Source: Streptomyces sp. CoH27 (GTDB lineage: Bacteria > Actinomycetota > Actinomycetes > Streptomycetales > Streptomycetaceae). From it: a stretch of DNA of 64,000 nucleotides. This document shows positions 32,971-42,341 of the stretch, in pieces. Under the pieces are notes generated by a model. It made no database searches, had not been told where the DNA came from, and saw only the letters and a program-made list of their open reading frames with translations. Location of the stretch: the NCBI RefSeq assembly GCF_020181035.1, contig NZ_JAIQYY010000021.1, forward strand, positions 140,279-204,278, written 5' to 3'. Made by a program: the position numbers and the translations under genes. The first letter of the stretch is position 1. Each line of letters starts with the position of its first letter.

Positions 32971-34386
32971 GTGCGAATCACTGACATCCAGCGCTGCGAG
33001 GTCCGGCCGGGACGGCTCGTCGAGTGGACGCTGAGCCCGGCGACCGTGGCGGCGGCGACGGCGCTCCCGGAGGACTCCAGGCCCCCCGCCTACATCCAGG
33101 AGTCGCACATCCGGACCGCCCGGCGCGTCCGGGAGGACGGGCTGTTCGTGCCGACCTGGCTCGGCACCGCCTTCGACCTGCCGGGCCCGGTCGACCTCGA
33201 CGTGCTCCAGGAGGCCCTGCGCGCCTGGACGGTCCGGCACGAGACGCTGCGCAGCGGCTTCCGCTGGGCCGGGGGCACCGGGGACGAGCTGCGCCGGTTC
33301 ACCCTCGACGCCGCCGATGTGTCCCTGCACCGGGAGGACGCCGGTGACTTCCCGGACGCCGACGAGCTCGTCCGGCATCTCCAGGGGCGGTTCGACTCCG
33401 TCGCGGACGCGCTGCGCTGGCCCAACCTCATCTACACCGCCGTCGTACGGGACGACGGCGTCAGCGTGTACATGGCCTTCGACCACAGCAACGTCGACGC
33501 CTACTCCCTGCACCGCATCGCCGCCGAGGTGCACGAGCTGTACGCGGCCGGTCTGGCCGGTGCCGCGCCCGACTCGCCCGGACCGGTGGCCAGTTACGTC
33601 GACTTCTGCCAGATCGAGCGGGCGGACGCGGACGGCATCGACGCCCGGCACACGATCGTGGAGCGCTGGCGGGACTTCATCCGGCGCTGCGACGGAATGC
33701 TGCCGGGCTTCCCCGTGGACCTCGGGCTGGCGCCGGGCGGGCCGCTGCCGCGCCAGCGGATGCTGTGCGAGGCGCTGGCCGACGCGGACGGGGCGGCGGC
33801 GTTCGAGGCGTACTGCAGGCCTTACGGCGGCAGCCAGGTCGGCCTGCTGGCCGCGACCGCGCTGATCGTGCACGAGCTGGGCGGGCAGCCGGTGTACCGG
33901 ACGGTGGTGCCGTTCCACACCCGGGTGAAGTCGCGGTGGAGCGACTCGGTCGGCTGGTACGTCGGGGGCGCCCCGATCGAGGTCCCGGTCGACGGTACGA
34001 CGGGCCTGCGGGAGGCCATGCGGGCGGTGCGGGACGAGCTGCGCGCGAGCCGGCCGCTGTCCCGGATGCCGCTGGCCCGGGTGCTGAGCCTGCTCGGCGC
34101 GGACTTCCGGCCGACCTCGCCGGACCTGTACTCGATCGTCTCCTACTGCGACACCCGGTCCATCCCGGGTGCCGGCCACTGGGCCGAGCAGCGGGCGCAC
34201 GGGCTGATCCGGGTGTCGTACGGCGACCAGGTGTGCGTGTGGGTGAACCGGCTGTACGAGGGGCTGTGGCTGGCGAGCCGCTATCCGGACACGGACGTCG
34301 CGGCGAAGAACCTGCGGCTGTACGTGGAGCGGCTGCGTGATCACATCGCCTCGGTCCAGCACAGCGGTCTCACCGCCGCGTCCTGA
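32971..34386 (+). CDS. Stand-alone condensation-domain protein
   Basis: A 471-residue single-domain protein of the CoA-dependent acyltransferase/NRPS condensation superfamily. ALRAWTVRHETLRSGFRW is the C2-like motif. The active-site motif HHxxxDG appears as FDHSNVDAYSLH, keeping the second His and the Asp but with Asp for the first His and Ala for Gly. YRTVVPFHTRVKSRWSDSVG and YSIVSYCDTRSIPGAGHW are C-terminal condensation elements. Similar stand-alone enzymes make ester or amide links or act as PapA-type acyltransferases. No adenylation or carrier protein lies nearby. GGGAG precedes the GTG. Confidence 0.82.
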   Translation: MRITDIQRCEVRPGRLVEWTLSPATVAAATALPEDSRPPAYIQESHIRTARRVREDGLFVPTWLGTAFDLPGPVDLDVLQEALRAWTVRHETLRSGFRWAGGTGDELRRFTLDAADVSLHREDAGDFPDADELVRHLQGRFDSVADALRWPNLIYTAVVRDDGVSVYMAFDHSNVDAYSLHRIAAEVHELYAAGLAGAAPDSPGPVASYVDFCQIERADADGIDARHTIVERWRDFIRRCDGMLPGFPVDLGLAPGGPLPRQRMLCEALADADGAAAFEAYCRPYGGSQVGLLAATALIVHELGGQPVYRTVVPFHTRVKSRWSDSVGWYVGGAPIEVPVDGTTGLREAMRAVRDELRASRPLSRMPLARVLSLLGADFRPTSPDLYSIVSYCDTRSIPGAGHWAEQRAHGLIRVSYGDQVCVWVNRLYEGLWLASRYPDTDVAAKNLRLYVERLRDHIASVQHSGLTAAS

Positions 34387-34517
34387 CCGGCCTCTCCTGA
34401 CCCGGAACAGACATCGCCGGATTTCGTAACCCAACGGACACCACTGGCGCTGGCCTGAAGCAACTACCCCTTCCTACACTGCTGTTGAGGGGGCGATCGT
34501 TTGAGGGGGGCGATCGG

Positions 34518-36623
34518 GTGGGCAGACGGTTGCACGGGCGCGGGGCGCTGTTCGATGTCGATCCGGCCGGTCTGGCCCCGCGGCTCATCGGCCTGCGCCC
34601 CCATCACCATCGCGCCACCGCCCTGGAGCATCCCGGCGAGCCGCCGTTCGTGGTGCTCACCGGGGCGCGCGGGCTGGGCAAGAGCGCGGTCCTCGGCGAG
34701 TTCCGGGAGGCCTACGCCGGGCACACCCCGGTCGCGTTGATCGACTGCGCACAGGAGCAGTTCGCCCGGCCGCCCGCGGAGCGGCCCGCCGCGTCCTGGT
34801 CGCCGCTCGCGCAGGCGCTGCTGGTGATCGCCGAGCAGCTCGCGGAGCCGGTGACCGGCGCCGGCCGGATCACCTTCCCGCGGCTGATGTCGGGCCTGGT
34901 CGCGGTGGCCGCCGGCGGCTGGGGCGAGGCCGACTCGGAGCGGATCCGCCGCGAGGTGGAGCGGATCCTGCTGCTGAACGAGAGCGGCTCGCGCTTCGGC
35001 GGGTTCGCCGGCCGCTGGGCCGGAAAGGTCGCGGCCAAGGTGGTCGCCGCGGCCACCGGCACCGGCCCGCTGGTGTCGGGCGCGATCGAGGCGACCCTGG
35101 AGGCGATCGCCGAGGGGTTCGCCGGCCGGCGGCACCAGAAGGCGTCCGTGTGGTATCGGACGTATCCGAACGCGGGCGGGCACGCGAAGCGCGGGCTGAT
35201 CCTGCTCTCCCAGCACTTCCACGAGGGCGGCCCCGCCCGCGAGCACGCCGAGCGGTATCTGGTGCGGGCGCTGCTGGCCGACCTGACGGAGGCCTACACC
35301 GGGGTGATGTCGAGGATGCAGCGCCTGGGCCGCCCGCTGGTGCTGCTCGACAACGCCCAGTCGGCGCCCGGTCCGGGGCTCGTGTCCGCCGTGCTGCGCG
35401 ACCGGGCCGATGGCATCGCCGACCAGGTGGCGTTCGTCGCGGCCCGGCGCGGTGAGGGCGGCGAGGGGCTGCGCAGCGCGGCCCGGCGGGAGCTGGCGGA
35501 GGTGGCCCGGCGCACCGACTGGACGCCGGACGCGGCGGCGTGGTCCTCGCACGCCCTGCTGGTCGCGCTGCCGCCGCTGAGCGCGGACGACACCCTGCAC
35601 CTGGTCGGCTCGGTCTGCGCGGACGTGCCGGTGCCGCCCCATCTCCCGCACGCCGTGCACCGGTTGACCGGCGGAAACCCGCTGGGCATCGTGCTGCTCG
35701 CCGAGTCGGCCGCGCAGAACCTCCCCGGCGCGTCCTCGCTGGGCGAGCTGCTCACCGCGCCCGTGCGGCCCGCCGAGGACCAACCCGCCGCGCCCGCCTA
35801 CGAGGCGCTGCTGGACCGGCTGGTGCCACCCGAGCGGCTGACGGAGCTGACCGTGCTGGCCGCCGCCCACGACCACGACTCGGCGTGCGCGCTGGCGTCC
35901 GCGCTGCTGCCGGACACCTTCGGCCCGGCGAGCGTACGGGAGTTGCAGACCCTGCTCGCCGCGGAGGGCGTGCCTCAGGTGCCGGGCCGGTTCGTCGGGG
36001 ACCGGTTCGTACGGACCCTGCTGCTGCTCCGGCTGCATCTGCTGGACACGGAAGGGGCCGCCCACGCGAGCTGGCGTACCGCGCACGAGACGCTGGCCGC
36101 CCGCTACACCGGGCAGGAGCACGCCCGCTACCGGCTGCACCACGAACTCGCCCTCGGCGTCACGGAGTCCGCGGTCGCCGAGCTGCGCGACACCTTCGCC
36201 ACGGCGGACACCGGCGCCTGGCTGCGCACCCTGCGCTTCGTCGCCTCCGCGCCCTACTTCCACGCGCACGACGCCGAGGGCCGTGACTTCACCGGCCGCG
36301 GCGACGGGCGGACCGCGGTGGCGCTCGGCCGCACGGACGCCGGGCAGGCGGTGCCGGAGGGTGTGGACGCCGTACTGCACCTGCGGATACGGCGGTTGCT
36401 GCACGCGGTGTGGCAGCTGGCGGATCCGCTGGTGCTGCCCGATCCGCAGGTCGCCGACCGGCTGCGGTTCGAGCTGGAGCAGCTGTCCAATCTGCGGCCG
36501 GCGGCGGGCGCGATGCTGTGGCGGGCCTCGCGGGACTGGCCGGCGGCGGCACTCGCCGGGCGGCCCATGACCGGCCCGGAGGACCCGGCGGACGGGCCGG
36601 ACGACGACGGCGGGGAGGCGTGA
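34518..36623 (+). CDS. STAND-like P-loop ATPase
   Basis: A 701-residue protein. The Walker A motif LTGARGLGKSAVL lies at about residues 47-59; PLVLLDNAQ near 276 is the Walker B strand; LTGGNPLGIVLLAES near 384 is the GxP element of winged-helix STAND/AAA proteins. The rest is alpha-helical. STAND ATPases usually act as ligand-triggered switches in signalling or defence, and many carry a sensor downstream. The GTG start is chosen because GAGGGGGG precedes it; a duplicated TTGAGGGGGCGATCG stretch lies upstream. Its stop overlaps the start of a periplasmic-binding-like membrane protein, so both are probably one unit. Function is not known. Confidence 0.8.
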   Translation: MGRRLHGRGALFDVDPAGLAPRLIGLRPHHHRATALEHPGEPPFVVLTGARGLGKSAVLGEFREAYAGHTPVALIDCAQEQFARPPAERPAASWSPLAQALLVIAEQLAEPVTGAGRITFPRLMSGLVAVAAGGWGEADSERIRREVERILLLNESGSRFGGFAGRWAGKVAAKVVAAATGTGPLVSGAIEATLEAIAEGFAGRRHQKASVWYRTYPNAGGHAKRGLILLSQHFHEGGPAREHAERYLVRALLADLTEAYTGVMSRMQRLGRPLVLLDNAQSAPGPGLVSAVLRDRADGIADQVAFVAARRGEGGEGLRSAARRELAEVARRTDWTPDAAAWSSHALLVALPPLSADDTLHLVGSVCADVPVPPHLPHAVHRLTGGNPLGIVLLAESAAQNLPGASSLGELLTAPVRPAEDQPAAPAYEALLDRLVPPERLTELTVLAAAHDHDSACALASALLPDTFGPASVRELQTLLAAEGVPQVPGRFVGDRFVRTLLLLRLHLLDTEGAAHASWRTAHETLAARYTGQEHARYRLHHELALGVTESAVAELRDTFATADTGAWLRTLRFVASAPYFHAHDAEGRDFTGRGDGRTAVALGRTDAGQAVPEGVDAVLHLRIRRLLHAVWQLADPLVLPDPQVADRLRFELEQLSNLRPAAGAMLWRASRDWPAAALAGRPMTGPEDPADGPDDDGGEA

Positions 36624-38164
36624 TGGCGCGCGTGGGGAGCTGGTTGCGGGAGAGCGTGTGGGAGATCCCGCTGCGCCGCTATATGGCCCTGCTGGCCGCG
36701 GCGGCGCTGGTGGCCGGTGCGGTGTTCGGCGTCCGCGCCCTCACCCACGAGGACCGCTCCTGCGCGCCCGGGGTGTCCCGGCCGGAGGGCAGCGACGAGT
36801 GCGTGGGGGTGGCGACGGGGCCGTACGACTTCGGGCAGTCCGCGCTGCGGGATGTCGTCCAGGCGATCTGGCGGGAGAACAGCGGCCTGAAGTCCGGCAG
36901 TTATGTGACCGTGGCGATGATGCTGCCGTACACCTCGACCTCCGCGACGAGCGTGAACGACATCCAGCATCAGTTGCAGGGCGCCTATCTGGCGCAGTAC
37001 CAGGCCAATCACGACGCCAACGGGCAGACCCCGCAGATCCGGCTGGTGCTCGCCAGCCCGGGGACGAGCGGCGACCGCTGGCAGTACACCGTGGACCAGC
37101 TGACCGCGATGACGAAGAGCGCGGACCAGTTGCGGGCGGTCGCGGGCATCGGGCAGAGCACCGATTCCAACAAGGCGGCCGTGGCGCGGCTGACCCAGCG
37201 GGGCATCCCGGTGATCGGCTCCTCCATCACCGCCGACGACCTCGCCAACGGGCAGAGCGGCAAGGATCCCTACCCCGGCCTCGCCCGGGTGGCGCCGACC
37301 AACACCGACGAGGCTCATGCGCTGGCCTCCTTCGCGAAGGTGAGCGCGGGCCGGGCGCTGCTGGTGTACGACAAGCCGGGCGACCCGTACACCCAGACGC
37401 TGGAGAACTCGTTCCAGGCGCTGATCAAGGGCTCGCCGTACGGGGCGCAGCCGTTCACCCCGCCCGCCGACCGCAGCCAGGAGGGCACGACCCCGAACAC
37501 GTTCCGGCAGATCACGACCCTGTTGTGCGGCACCTCCCGGCAGACGGACACGATTCTCTTCGCGGGCCGGCACACCCAGCTGCGGCAGTTCATCAACGCG
37601 CTCGGCCAGCGCGGCTGCATGGACCGGCAGTTCACTGTGCTGACCGGCGACGAGGCGTCCTATCTCACCCATGACAAGGCGCTGGACCTCGACGCCTTGC
37701 GGCACAGCCTGTCGGTGCGCTACACCTCGCTCGCCCATCCGGACGCCTGGGTGAAGGACGCGCCGGCGACGGGCGGCTCGACGGCCGACTTCACCACGCT
37801 GCACACCTTGCTGACGTCCGCCACGCGGGCGCCGGTGGGCCCGATCGGCCCGGCCGCCCTGGACGACGGCCAGCTGATCATCGGCTACGACACCCTGCGC
37901 CTCGCCGTGCACGGCATCCGCGAGGCGGTGCCGGACGGCCGGAGCGTGCCCGCGCTGGCGGACGTGGGCCTGCAGTGGCCGCAGGTCAAGGGCCCGCTGC
38001 GGGTCGACGGGGCGAGCGGCTGGATCTGCCTGGACGTGCACGGCAACCCGTACGACAAGGCCGTACCGATCGTGGAGCTCACCCCGCAGGGCGGCTCGCG
38101 CTTCGTACGGATCGCCTGGCCGGAGGGGAAGCCGCCGGCGAAGGAGTGCCTGCCGCCGGCCTAG
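36623..38164 (+). CDS. Membrane-anchored periplasmic-binding-protein-like (Peripla_BP_6-type)
   Basis: A 513-residue protein with a short cytoplasmic tail and one membrane helix (MALLAAAALVAGAVFGVRAL, about 20-39), then a large outer domain with a type 1 periplasmic-binding fold typical of branched-chain amino acid receptors (YVTVAMMLPYTSTSATSV, GSSITADDLA, SFAKVSAGRALLVYDKPG, LFAGRHTQLRQFI, TVLTGDEASYLTH). Two cysteine pairs are present. No ABC transporter components are nearby. GGGGAGG precedes the ATG and the start overlaps the stop of the STAND ATPase (TGATG). It may be the external receptor of a signalling unit with that ATPase. Confidence 0.8.
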   Translation: MARVGSWLRESVWEIPLRRYMALLAAAALVAGAVFGVRALTHEDRSCAPGVSRPEGSDECVGVATGPYDFGQSALRDVVQAIWRENSGLKSGSYVTVAMMLPYTSTSATSVNDIQHQLQGAYLAQYQANHDANGQTPQIRLVLASPGTSGDRWQYTVDQLTAMTKSADQLRAVAGIGQSTDSNKAAVARLTQRGIPVIGSSITADDLANGQSGKDPYPGLARVAPTNTDEAHALASFAKVSAGRALLVYDKPGDPYTQTLENSFQALIKGSPYGAQPFTPPADRSQEGTTPNTFRQITTLLCGTSRQTDTILFAGRHTQLRQFINALGQRGCMDRQFTVLTGDEASYLTHDKALDLDALRHSLSVRYTSLAHPDAWVKDAPATGGSTADFTTLHTLLTSATRAPVGPIGPAALDDGQLIIGYDTLRLAVHGIREAVPDGRSVPALADVGLQWPQVKGPLRVDGASGWICLDVHGNPYDKAVPIVELTPQGGSRFVRIAWPEGKPPAKECLPPA

Positions 38165-38562
38165 ACAGAGCCGAGCATTCCGATCAGCTGTTCGAAGCGA
38201 ACGCGCCACTGGGCCTCGGACTCCTCCTCGCCCTGGAACTCCCGGGTGAAGCGCAGCACGCTCGCCGCCGCCCCGTCCCGCTCCAGATGGAACCGGATCC
38301 GCCCGCCGCCCTCGAAGCTGTACTCGGCCACCCGGTCCACGTCCCAGGCGGTCACCCGCCCGGAACCCAGCCCGCGCAGGGCGACCGCCCCGTCCAGGCG
38401 GGGCTGGAGAAACTCGACGGCGGTGCACCACCCCGAGAGTCCCTCAGGGGTGGCCACCGCCGGCCAGACGCCTTCCATGGGCTTCGGGAGCCGCACCAGG
38501 AAGTGGAGTATGTGCGTGTTCCCGTGGGTCTGACTGGTGCCCTGTGCGATGGAACCGCTCAT
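38161..38562 (-). CDS. SRPBCC (START/Bet v1-like) family protein
   Basis: A 133-residue protein with the helix-grip signature: HILHFLVRLPKPMEGVWPAV, then GLSGWCTAVEFLQPRLDGAV and RIRFHLERDGAAASVLRFTR. Similar AHSA1/SRPBCC proteins bind hydrophobic ligands or assist in stress and polyketide chemistry; no ligand is visible. It overlaps the end of the preceding convergent gene by 4 bp. Confidence 0.78.
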   Translation of the reverse strand: MSGSIAQGTSQTHGNTHILHFLVRLPKPMEGVWPAVATPEGLSGWCTAVEFLQPRLDGAVALRGLGSGRVTAWDVDRVAEYSFEGGGRIRFHLERDGAAASVLRFTREFQGEEESEAQWRVRFEQLIGMLGSV

Positions 38563-38587
38563 GACACCAGTGTCACCGACCCGGCGG

Positions 38588-39667
38588 TCACACGCCCGCG
38601 TAGGAGTGCTTGCCCGTGACGAAGATGTTGACGCCGTAGTAGTTGAACAGGAAGCAGCCGAAGGCGATCATCGCCAGGTAGGCGGCCTTGCGGCCCTTCC
38701 AGCCGGCCGTCGCGCGGGCGTGCAGATAGCCGGCGTAGGCGACCCAGGTGATGAAGGACCAGGTCTCCTTCGGGTCCCAGTTCCAGTAGCGGCCCCAGGC
38801 GTCGCCCGCCCAGATCGCGCCCGCGATGATCGTGAACGTCCACAGCGGGAAGACCGCCGCGTTGACCTTGTAGGCGAACTTGTCCAGGGTCGCCGAGGCG
38901 GGCAGCCGCTCCAGGACCGAGGTCGCGAAGGCGCCGGGCTTGCCGCCGGTCTGGAGCTTGGTCTCGTACGAGTCCTTGAACAGGTACAGGATCGTGGCGA
39001 CCGCGCCGACGTAGAAGACCGCGCCGCAGAAGATGGCCGTCGAGACGTGGATGTACAGCCAGTACGAGTGCAGGGCCGGGACCAGCTGGTCGCTCGCCGT
39101 GTAGAGGACCGTGACCGCGAGGCCGAGGTCCAGCAGGACCGTGGTGGTCAGGAACAGACCCATCCAGCGGACGTTCTTCTTCAGCGCCAGCAGCCCGAGG
39201 TAGACGGCGACCGCGACCGTGGAGAAGGTGATGTTGAACTCGTACATGTTGCCCCACGGCGCCCGCTGCACGGAGGCCGCGCGGGTGATCACCCCGGCCA
39301 GCTCCACGACGAACGCGAGGACCGTGAGGGAGACCGCGATCCGGCCGTAGAGGTCGCCCTGGACGTCACCGCCGTGCGCGCCGGGGCCGTCCGGCACGTC
39401 CCGGGCGCCGGCCGCCGCGCGGACGACGACCTTCGGCCGCTCCAGTACGGCGGTCCCGCCGGCCTGCTTGACGGTGACCGCGGGGCCCTGGCCGGCCCGG
39501 GTGTCCGCCGTGAGCGCGTCGGCCGTACGGGCCACCTTGCTGCGGCTGCCGAACAGCCACTCGGCGATGTACGCGAAGAAGGCCAGCGTGTAGACGGCCA
39601 TGGACGAGTAGATGAGCGTGTTGCTCATGCTCGCCAGATGTTCGTTGGTGGCAGCGGCGAGTGTCAC
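38588..39667 (-). CDS. ccsB: System II cytochrome c maturation protein CcsB/ResC
   Basis: A 359-residue membrane protein, the haem-handling half of the CcsBA (ResBC) cytochrome c synthase. The tryptophan-rich WWD-like motif WGRYWNWDPKETWSFITW lies near residues 290-307, with flanking histidines (LHSYWLYIHVS, and HARATAGW). An unusual insertion of about 60 residues between the first helices is rich in Ala/Gly/Asp. The start is GTG. Downstream of resB, ccdA and tlpA on the same strand, it closes the cytochrome c maturation operon. Confidence 0.93.
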   Translation of the reverse strand: MTLAAATNEHLASMSNTLIYSSMAVYTLAFFAYIAEWLFGSRSKVARTADALTADTRAGQGPAVTVKQAGGTAVLERPKVVVRAAAGARDVPDGPGAHGGDVQGDLYGRIAVSLTVLAFVVELAGVITRAASVQRAPWGNMYEFNITFSTVAVAVYLGLLALKKNVRWMGLFLTTTVLLDLGLAVTVLYTASDQLVPALHSYWLYIHVSTAIFCGAVFYVGAVATILYLFKDSYETKLQTGGKPGAFATSVLERLPASATLDKFAYKVNAAVFPLWTFTIIAGAIWAGDAWGRYWNWDPKETWSFITWVAYAGYLHARATAGWKGRKAAYLAMIAFGCFLFNYYGVNIFVTGKHSYAGV

Positions 39668-39826
39668 CTCAGCACTCCTTCGGGTGAATGTCCCGGCGAC
39701 TTGCGGCCCGGCGATGAGGTCTGGAGGAAGCTTGTGGCCGTGTTACCGGGCTGGTTTCAACCCGGCTGGCGTTGATCGTGGAAGACCTGGCGGGCCGCTG
39801 GTCCGTCGGGCGGCGTGAGCCAGGAA

Positions 39827-39849
39827 GCTCCCTGGAACCGCGAGGGAGC
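39827..39849 (-). terminator. Hairpin between resB and ccsB
   Basis: GCTCCCT and AGGGAGC form a 7-bp stem with a 9-nt loop just after the resB stop; a weaker CCGGG/CCCGG hairpin lies 90 bp further. No T-tract follows. It may reduce readthrough from resB into ccsB or stabilise the transcript end. Confidence 0.4.
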
Positions 39850-39853
39850 GGAT

Positions 39854-41566
39854 TCAATTCTCAGCCCCTTCGGCAGCTGCGGTGTCGGAGTCGGACACGG
39901 CGTCCGGCTCCGCCTCCGAGGCGTCGGGTGCGCCCGGCGCCTGGTCGTAGAGGGTTCCGGCGAGGGTGCCCAGTTCCTCGGGCACCTTGGCGGACTCGCT
40001 GCGGCCGAGGCCGGCCATCTCGACGACCGTCACGCCGTCGGCGCCGCGCACCGCGCGCACCCACACCCGGCGGCGCTGGATGAACAGGGACCCGGCCAGG
40101 CCGAAGATCGCGGCGACGGCACCGCCGAGCGCCCAGATGCTGCCGGGCTCCTGGACGATCTCGAAGCCGGCCCACTGCTTGATGTCCTTCTCGAAGGTGA
40201 TGGACCCGGCGCCGTTCGGCAGCGTCATGGTGTCGCCCGGCTGGAGGAGCTTCTTCAGCAGCTGGCCCTTGCTGTCCTTGAACTCCTTCATGTGCGTCTT
40301 GTCGAGCTGGTACACGCTCTGCGGGATGCCCGAGTCGACGCCGAGGTCGCCGTGGTAAGCGTTCACGGCGAGCAGCGGGTTCAGCAGCGCCGGGAACTGC
40401 GAGAGCATCGTGCCGCTCTTCGGGTCGAAAGTCGGCACGAAGAAGGCCTGGAAGCCGAGCTGCTCCGAGACGCCCTGCCCGTTCTTGTAGCCGTCCATCA
40501 CCTTGATCACGCCGTTGGAGCTGACGTTGCCGTCGAGCGGCAGCAGCGGCACCGCGTCGTGGTAGACGACCTTGCCCTTGCCGTCGCGGACCGTGATGAC
40601 CGGTGCGTAGCCGTGGCTGACCAGGTAGACCTTGGCGTCGCCGATGTGCAGCGGCTGGTTGACCTTGATGGTGGTCGCCTTCTCCTTGCCGTACGCGCCC
40701 TCGCTGTAACCGAGCGTCGCCTGGAAGGTGCGCGGCGTGCCCTTGTTGGGGCCGCTGATCTCGTAGGTGCCGGTGAACTTCTTCAGGTCGAAGCTGAACG
40801 GCACGAGGTCGTCGTCGCGGAACAGGCTGCCGGACTTGAAGTCGTCGTACTGGAGGATCGAGTTGGCGAAGCCGTCGCCCTCGACGACCAGCTTGGTGCC
40901 GTCCGACTTGTACAGCTGGCCCCAGGCGAAGGCGATCAGCAGCACGATCAGGGCGATGTGGAAGACCAGGTTGCCCACTTCGCGCAGATAGCCCTTCTCG
41001 GCGGCGACGGCGTCACCGGCGGCATGGGCGCGGAAGCGCTTCCGCTTCAGCAGGGCGAGCGCGGCCTCGCGGACCTTCTCGGGGTCCTCGGTGGTGCGCC
41101 AGGTGGTGTAGGCGGGCAGCCGGTCCAGCCGCTTGGGCGCGCCCGGCGGGCGGCCGCGCAGCTGGCCGGTGAACTGCCAGGCGCGCGGGATGATGCAGCC
41201 GATGAGGGAGATGAACAGCAGGATGTAGATCGCGGAGAACCACACCGAGCTGTAGACGTGGAACAGGCCGAGCTTGTCGTAGATCGGCGCGAGCGCGGTG
41301 TGGGCCTTGCGGAAGTCGTCGACCTTGTTGAGGTCGGCGCCGGACTGCGGGATCAGCGAGCCGGGGATCGCGGCGAGCGAGAGCATCAGGAGCAGCAGCA
41401 GCGCGACCCGCATGGAGGTCAGCTGCCGCCAGAACCAGCGGGCCCAGCCGATGATGCCGAGGCCGGGCGCCACGGAGATCTCCTCCTGGGGCGCGGTGGA
41501 CAGCTGGGAGCCGGCCGCGCCGAGATCCTCCTGGTCCTGGCCGGTGTCGGTTGCGGTCTTGGTCAT
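39854..41566 (-). CDS. resB: Cytochrome c biogenesis protein ResB
   Basis: A 570-residue ResB/Ccs1 family membrane protein that works with CcsB/ResC to attach haem to apocytochrome c outside the membrane. N-terminal helices (TSMRVALLLLLMLSLAAIPG, YSSVWFSAIYILLFISLIGC), then a third helix (GNLVFHIALIVLLIAFAWGQ), an outer domain of about 250 residues, and a final helix followed by a cytoplasmic acidic tail. GSLIPQSGADLNKV is a typical ResB motif. It begins 3 bp after ccdA stops, implying coupled translation. Confidence 0.94.
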   Translation of the reverse strand: MTKTATDTGQDQEDLGAAGSQLSTAPQEEISVAPGLGIIGWARWFWRQLTSMRVALLLLLMLSLAAIPGSLIPQSGADLNKVDDFRKAHTALAPIYDKLGLFHVYSSVWFSAIYILLFISLIGCIIPRAWQFTGQLRGRPPGAPKRLDRLPAYTTWRTTEDPEKVREAALALLKRKRFRAHAAGDAVAAEKGYLREVGNLVFHIALIVLLIAFAWGQLYKSDGTKLVVEGDGFANSILQYDDFKSGSLFRDDDLVPFSFDLKKFTGTYEISGPNKGTPRTFQATLGYSEGAYGKEKATTIKVNQPLHIGDAKVYLVSHGYAPVITVRDGKGKVVYHDAVPLLPLDGNVSSNGVIKVMDGYKNGQGVSEQLGFQAFFVPTFDPKSGTMLSQFPALLNPLLAVNAYHGDLGVDSGIPQSVYQLDKTHMKEFKDSKGQLLKKLLQPGDTMTLPNGAGSITFEKDIKQWAGFEIVQEPGSIWALGGAVAAIFGLAGSLFIQRRRVWVRAVRGADGVTVVEMAGLGRSESAKVPEELGTLAGTLYDQAPGAPDASEAEPDAVSDSDTAAAEGAEN

Positions 41567-41569
41567 CGA

Positions 41570-42340
41570 TCAGATCCCCACAGTGAAGCCGGTGGACCAG
41601 GTCTGCATCTGCTGGACCAGGCTGTCCCAGGCGCCGGTCAGCAGCAGCACACCGGTCGCGATCATCATCGTGCCGCCGATGCGCATCACCCACACATAGT
41701 GGCGCTTGACCCAGCCGAAGGCGCCGAGCGCCTTGCGGAAGGCGACCGCGGCGAGCACGAAGGGCACCCCGAGGCCGACGCAGTAGGCGATCATCAGCAC
41801 CGCGCCGCGTCCGGCGCTCGACTGGTTCATGGAAAGGAGGTTCACGGACGCGAGGGTCGGGCCGATGCAGGGCGTCCAGCCGATGCCGAACAGGGCACCG
41901 AGGACGGGCGCGCCGATCAGGCCGGCGGTCGGCCGCTTGTGGAAGCGGAACTCGCGCTGGGTGAGCCAGGGCATCAGCCCCATGAAGAAGACGCCCATGG
42001 CGATCATGAGCACGCCGAGCACCTTGGACAGCGTGCCCTGGTACTCCTGGAGGGTGGAGCCGAAGAAGCCGAAGAGCGCGCCGCCGGAGACGAACACGGA
42101 GCTGAAGCCGAGCACGAACAGCGCGGCCCCGCCGACCATCCGGCCCCGTCTGGCCTCCGCCAGGTCGGTGCCGGCGACGCCGGTGACGTAGGAGAGGTAG
42201 CCGGGGACCAGCGGCAGGACGCAGGGCGAGAAGAAGGAGACGAGTCCGCCGAGCAGGGCGACCGGCAGGGCGATCAGCAGGGCGCCGTTGAGCACGGTCT
42301 GGTTCTCGCCCGTCGCCGCGAGCGTCACGAGGGCGCTCAC
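41570..42340 (-). CDS. ccdA: Cytochrome c biogenesis thiol transporter CcdA
   Basis: A 256-residue membrane protein of the DsbD/CcdA family that carries reducing equivalents across the membrane to the thioredoxin TlpA/ResA. The first conserved cysteine is in FFSPCVLPLVPGYLSYVTGV and the second in GIGWTPCIGPTLASVN, the redox pair of the family. Six hydrophobic segments are visible. The start is GTG. It sits between tlpA and resB with 1- to 3-bp gaps, so the three genes are tightly coupled. Confidence 0.94.
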   Translation of the reverse strand: MSALVTLAATGENQTVLNGALLIALPVALLGGLVSFFSPCVLPLVPGYLSYVTGVAGTDLAEARRGRMVGGAALFVLGFSSVFVSGGALFGFFGSTLQEYQGTLSKVLGVLMIAMGVFFMGLMPWLTQREFRFHKRPTAGLIGAPVLGALFGIGWTPCIGPTLASVNLLSMNQSSAGRGAVLMIAYCVGLGVPFVLAAVAFRKALGAFGWVKRHYVWVMRIGGTMMIATGVLLLTGAWDSLVQQMQTWSTGFTVGI

Positions 42341-42341
42341 G

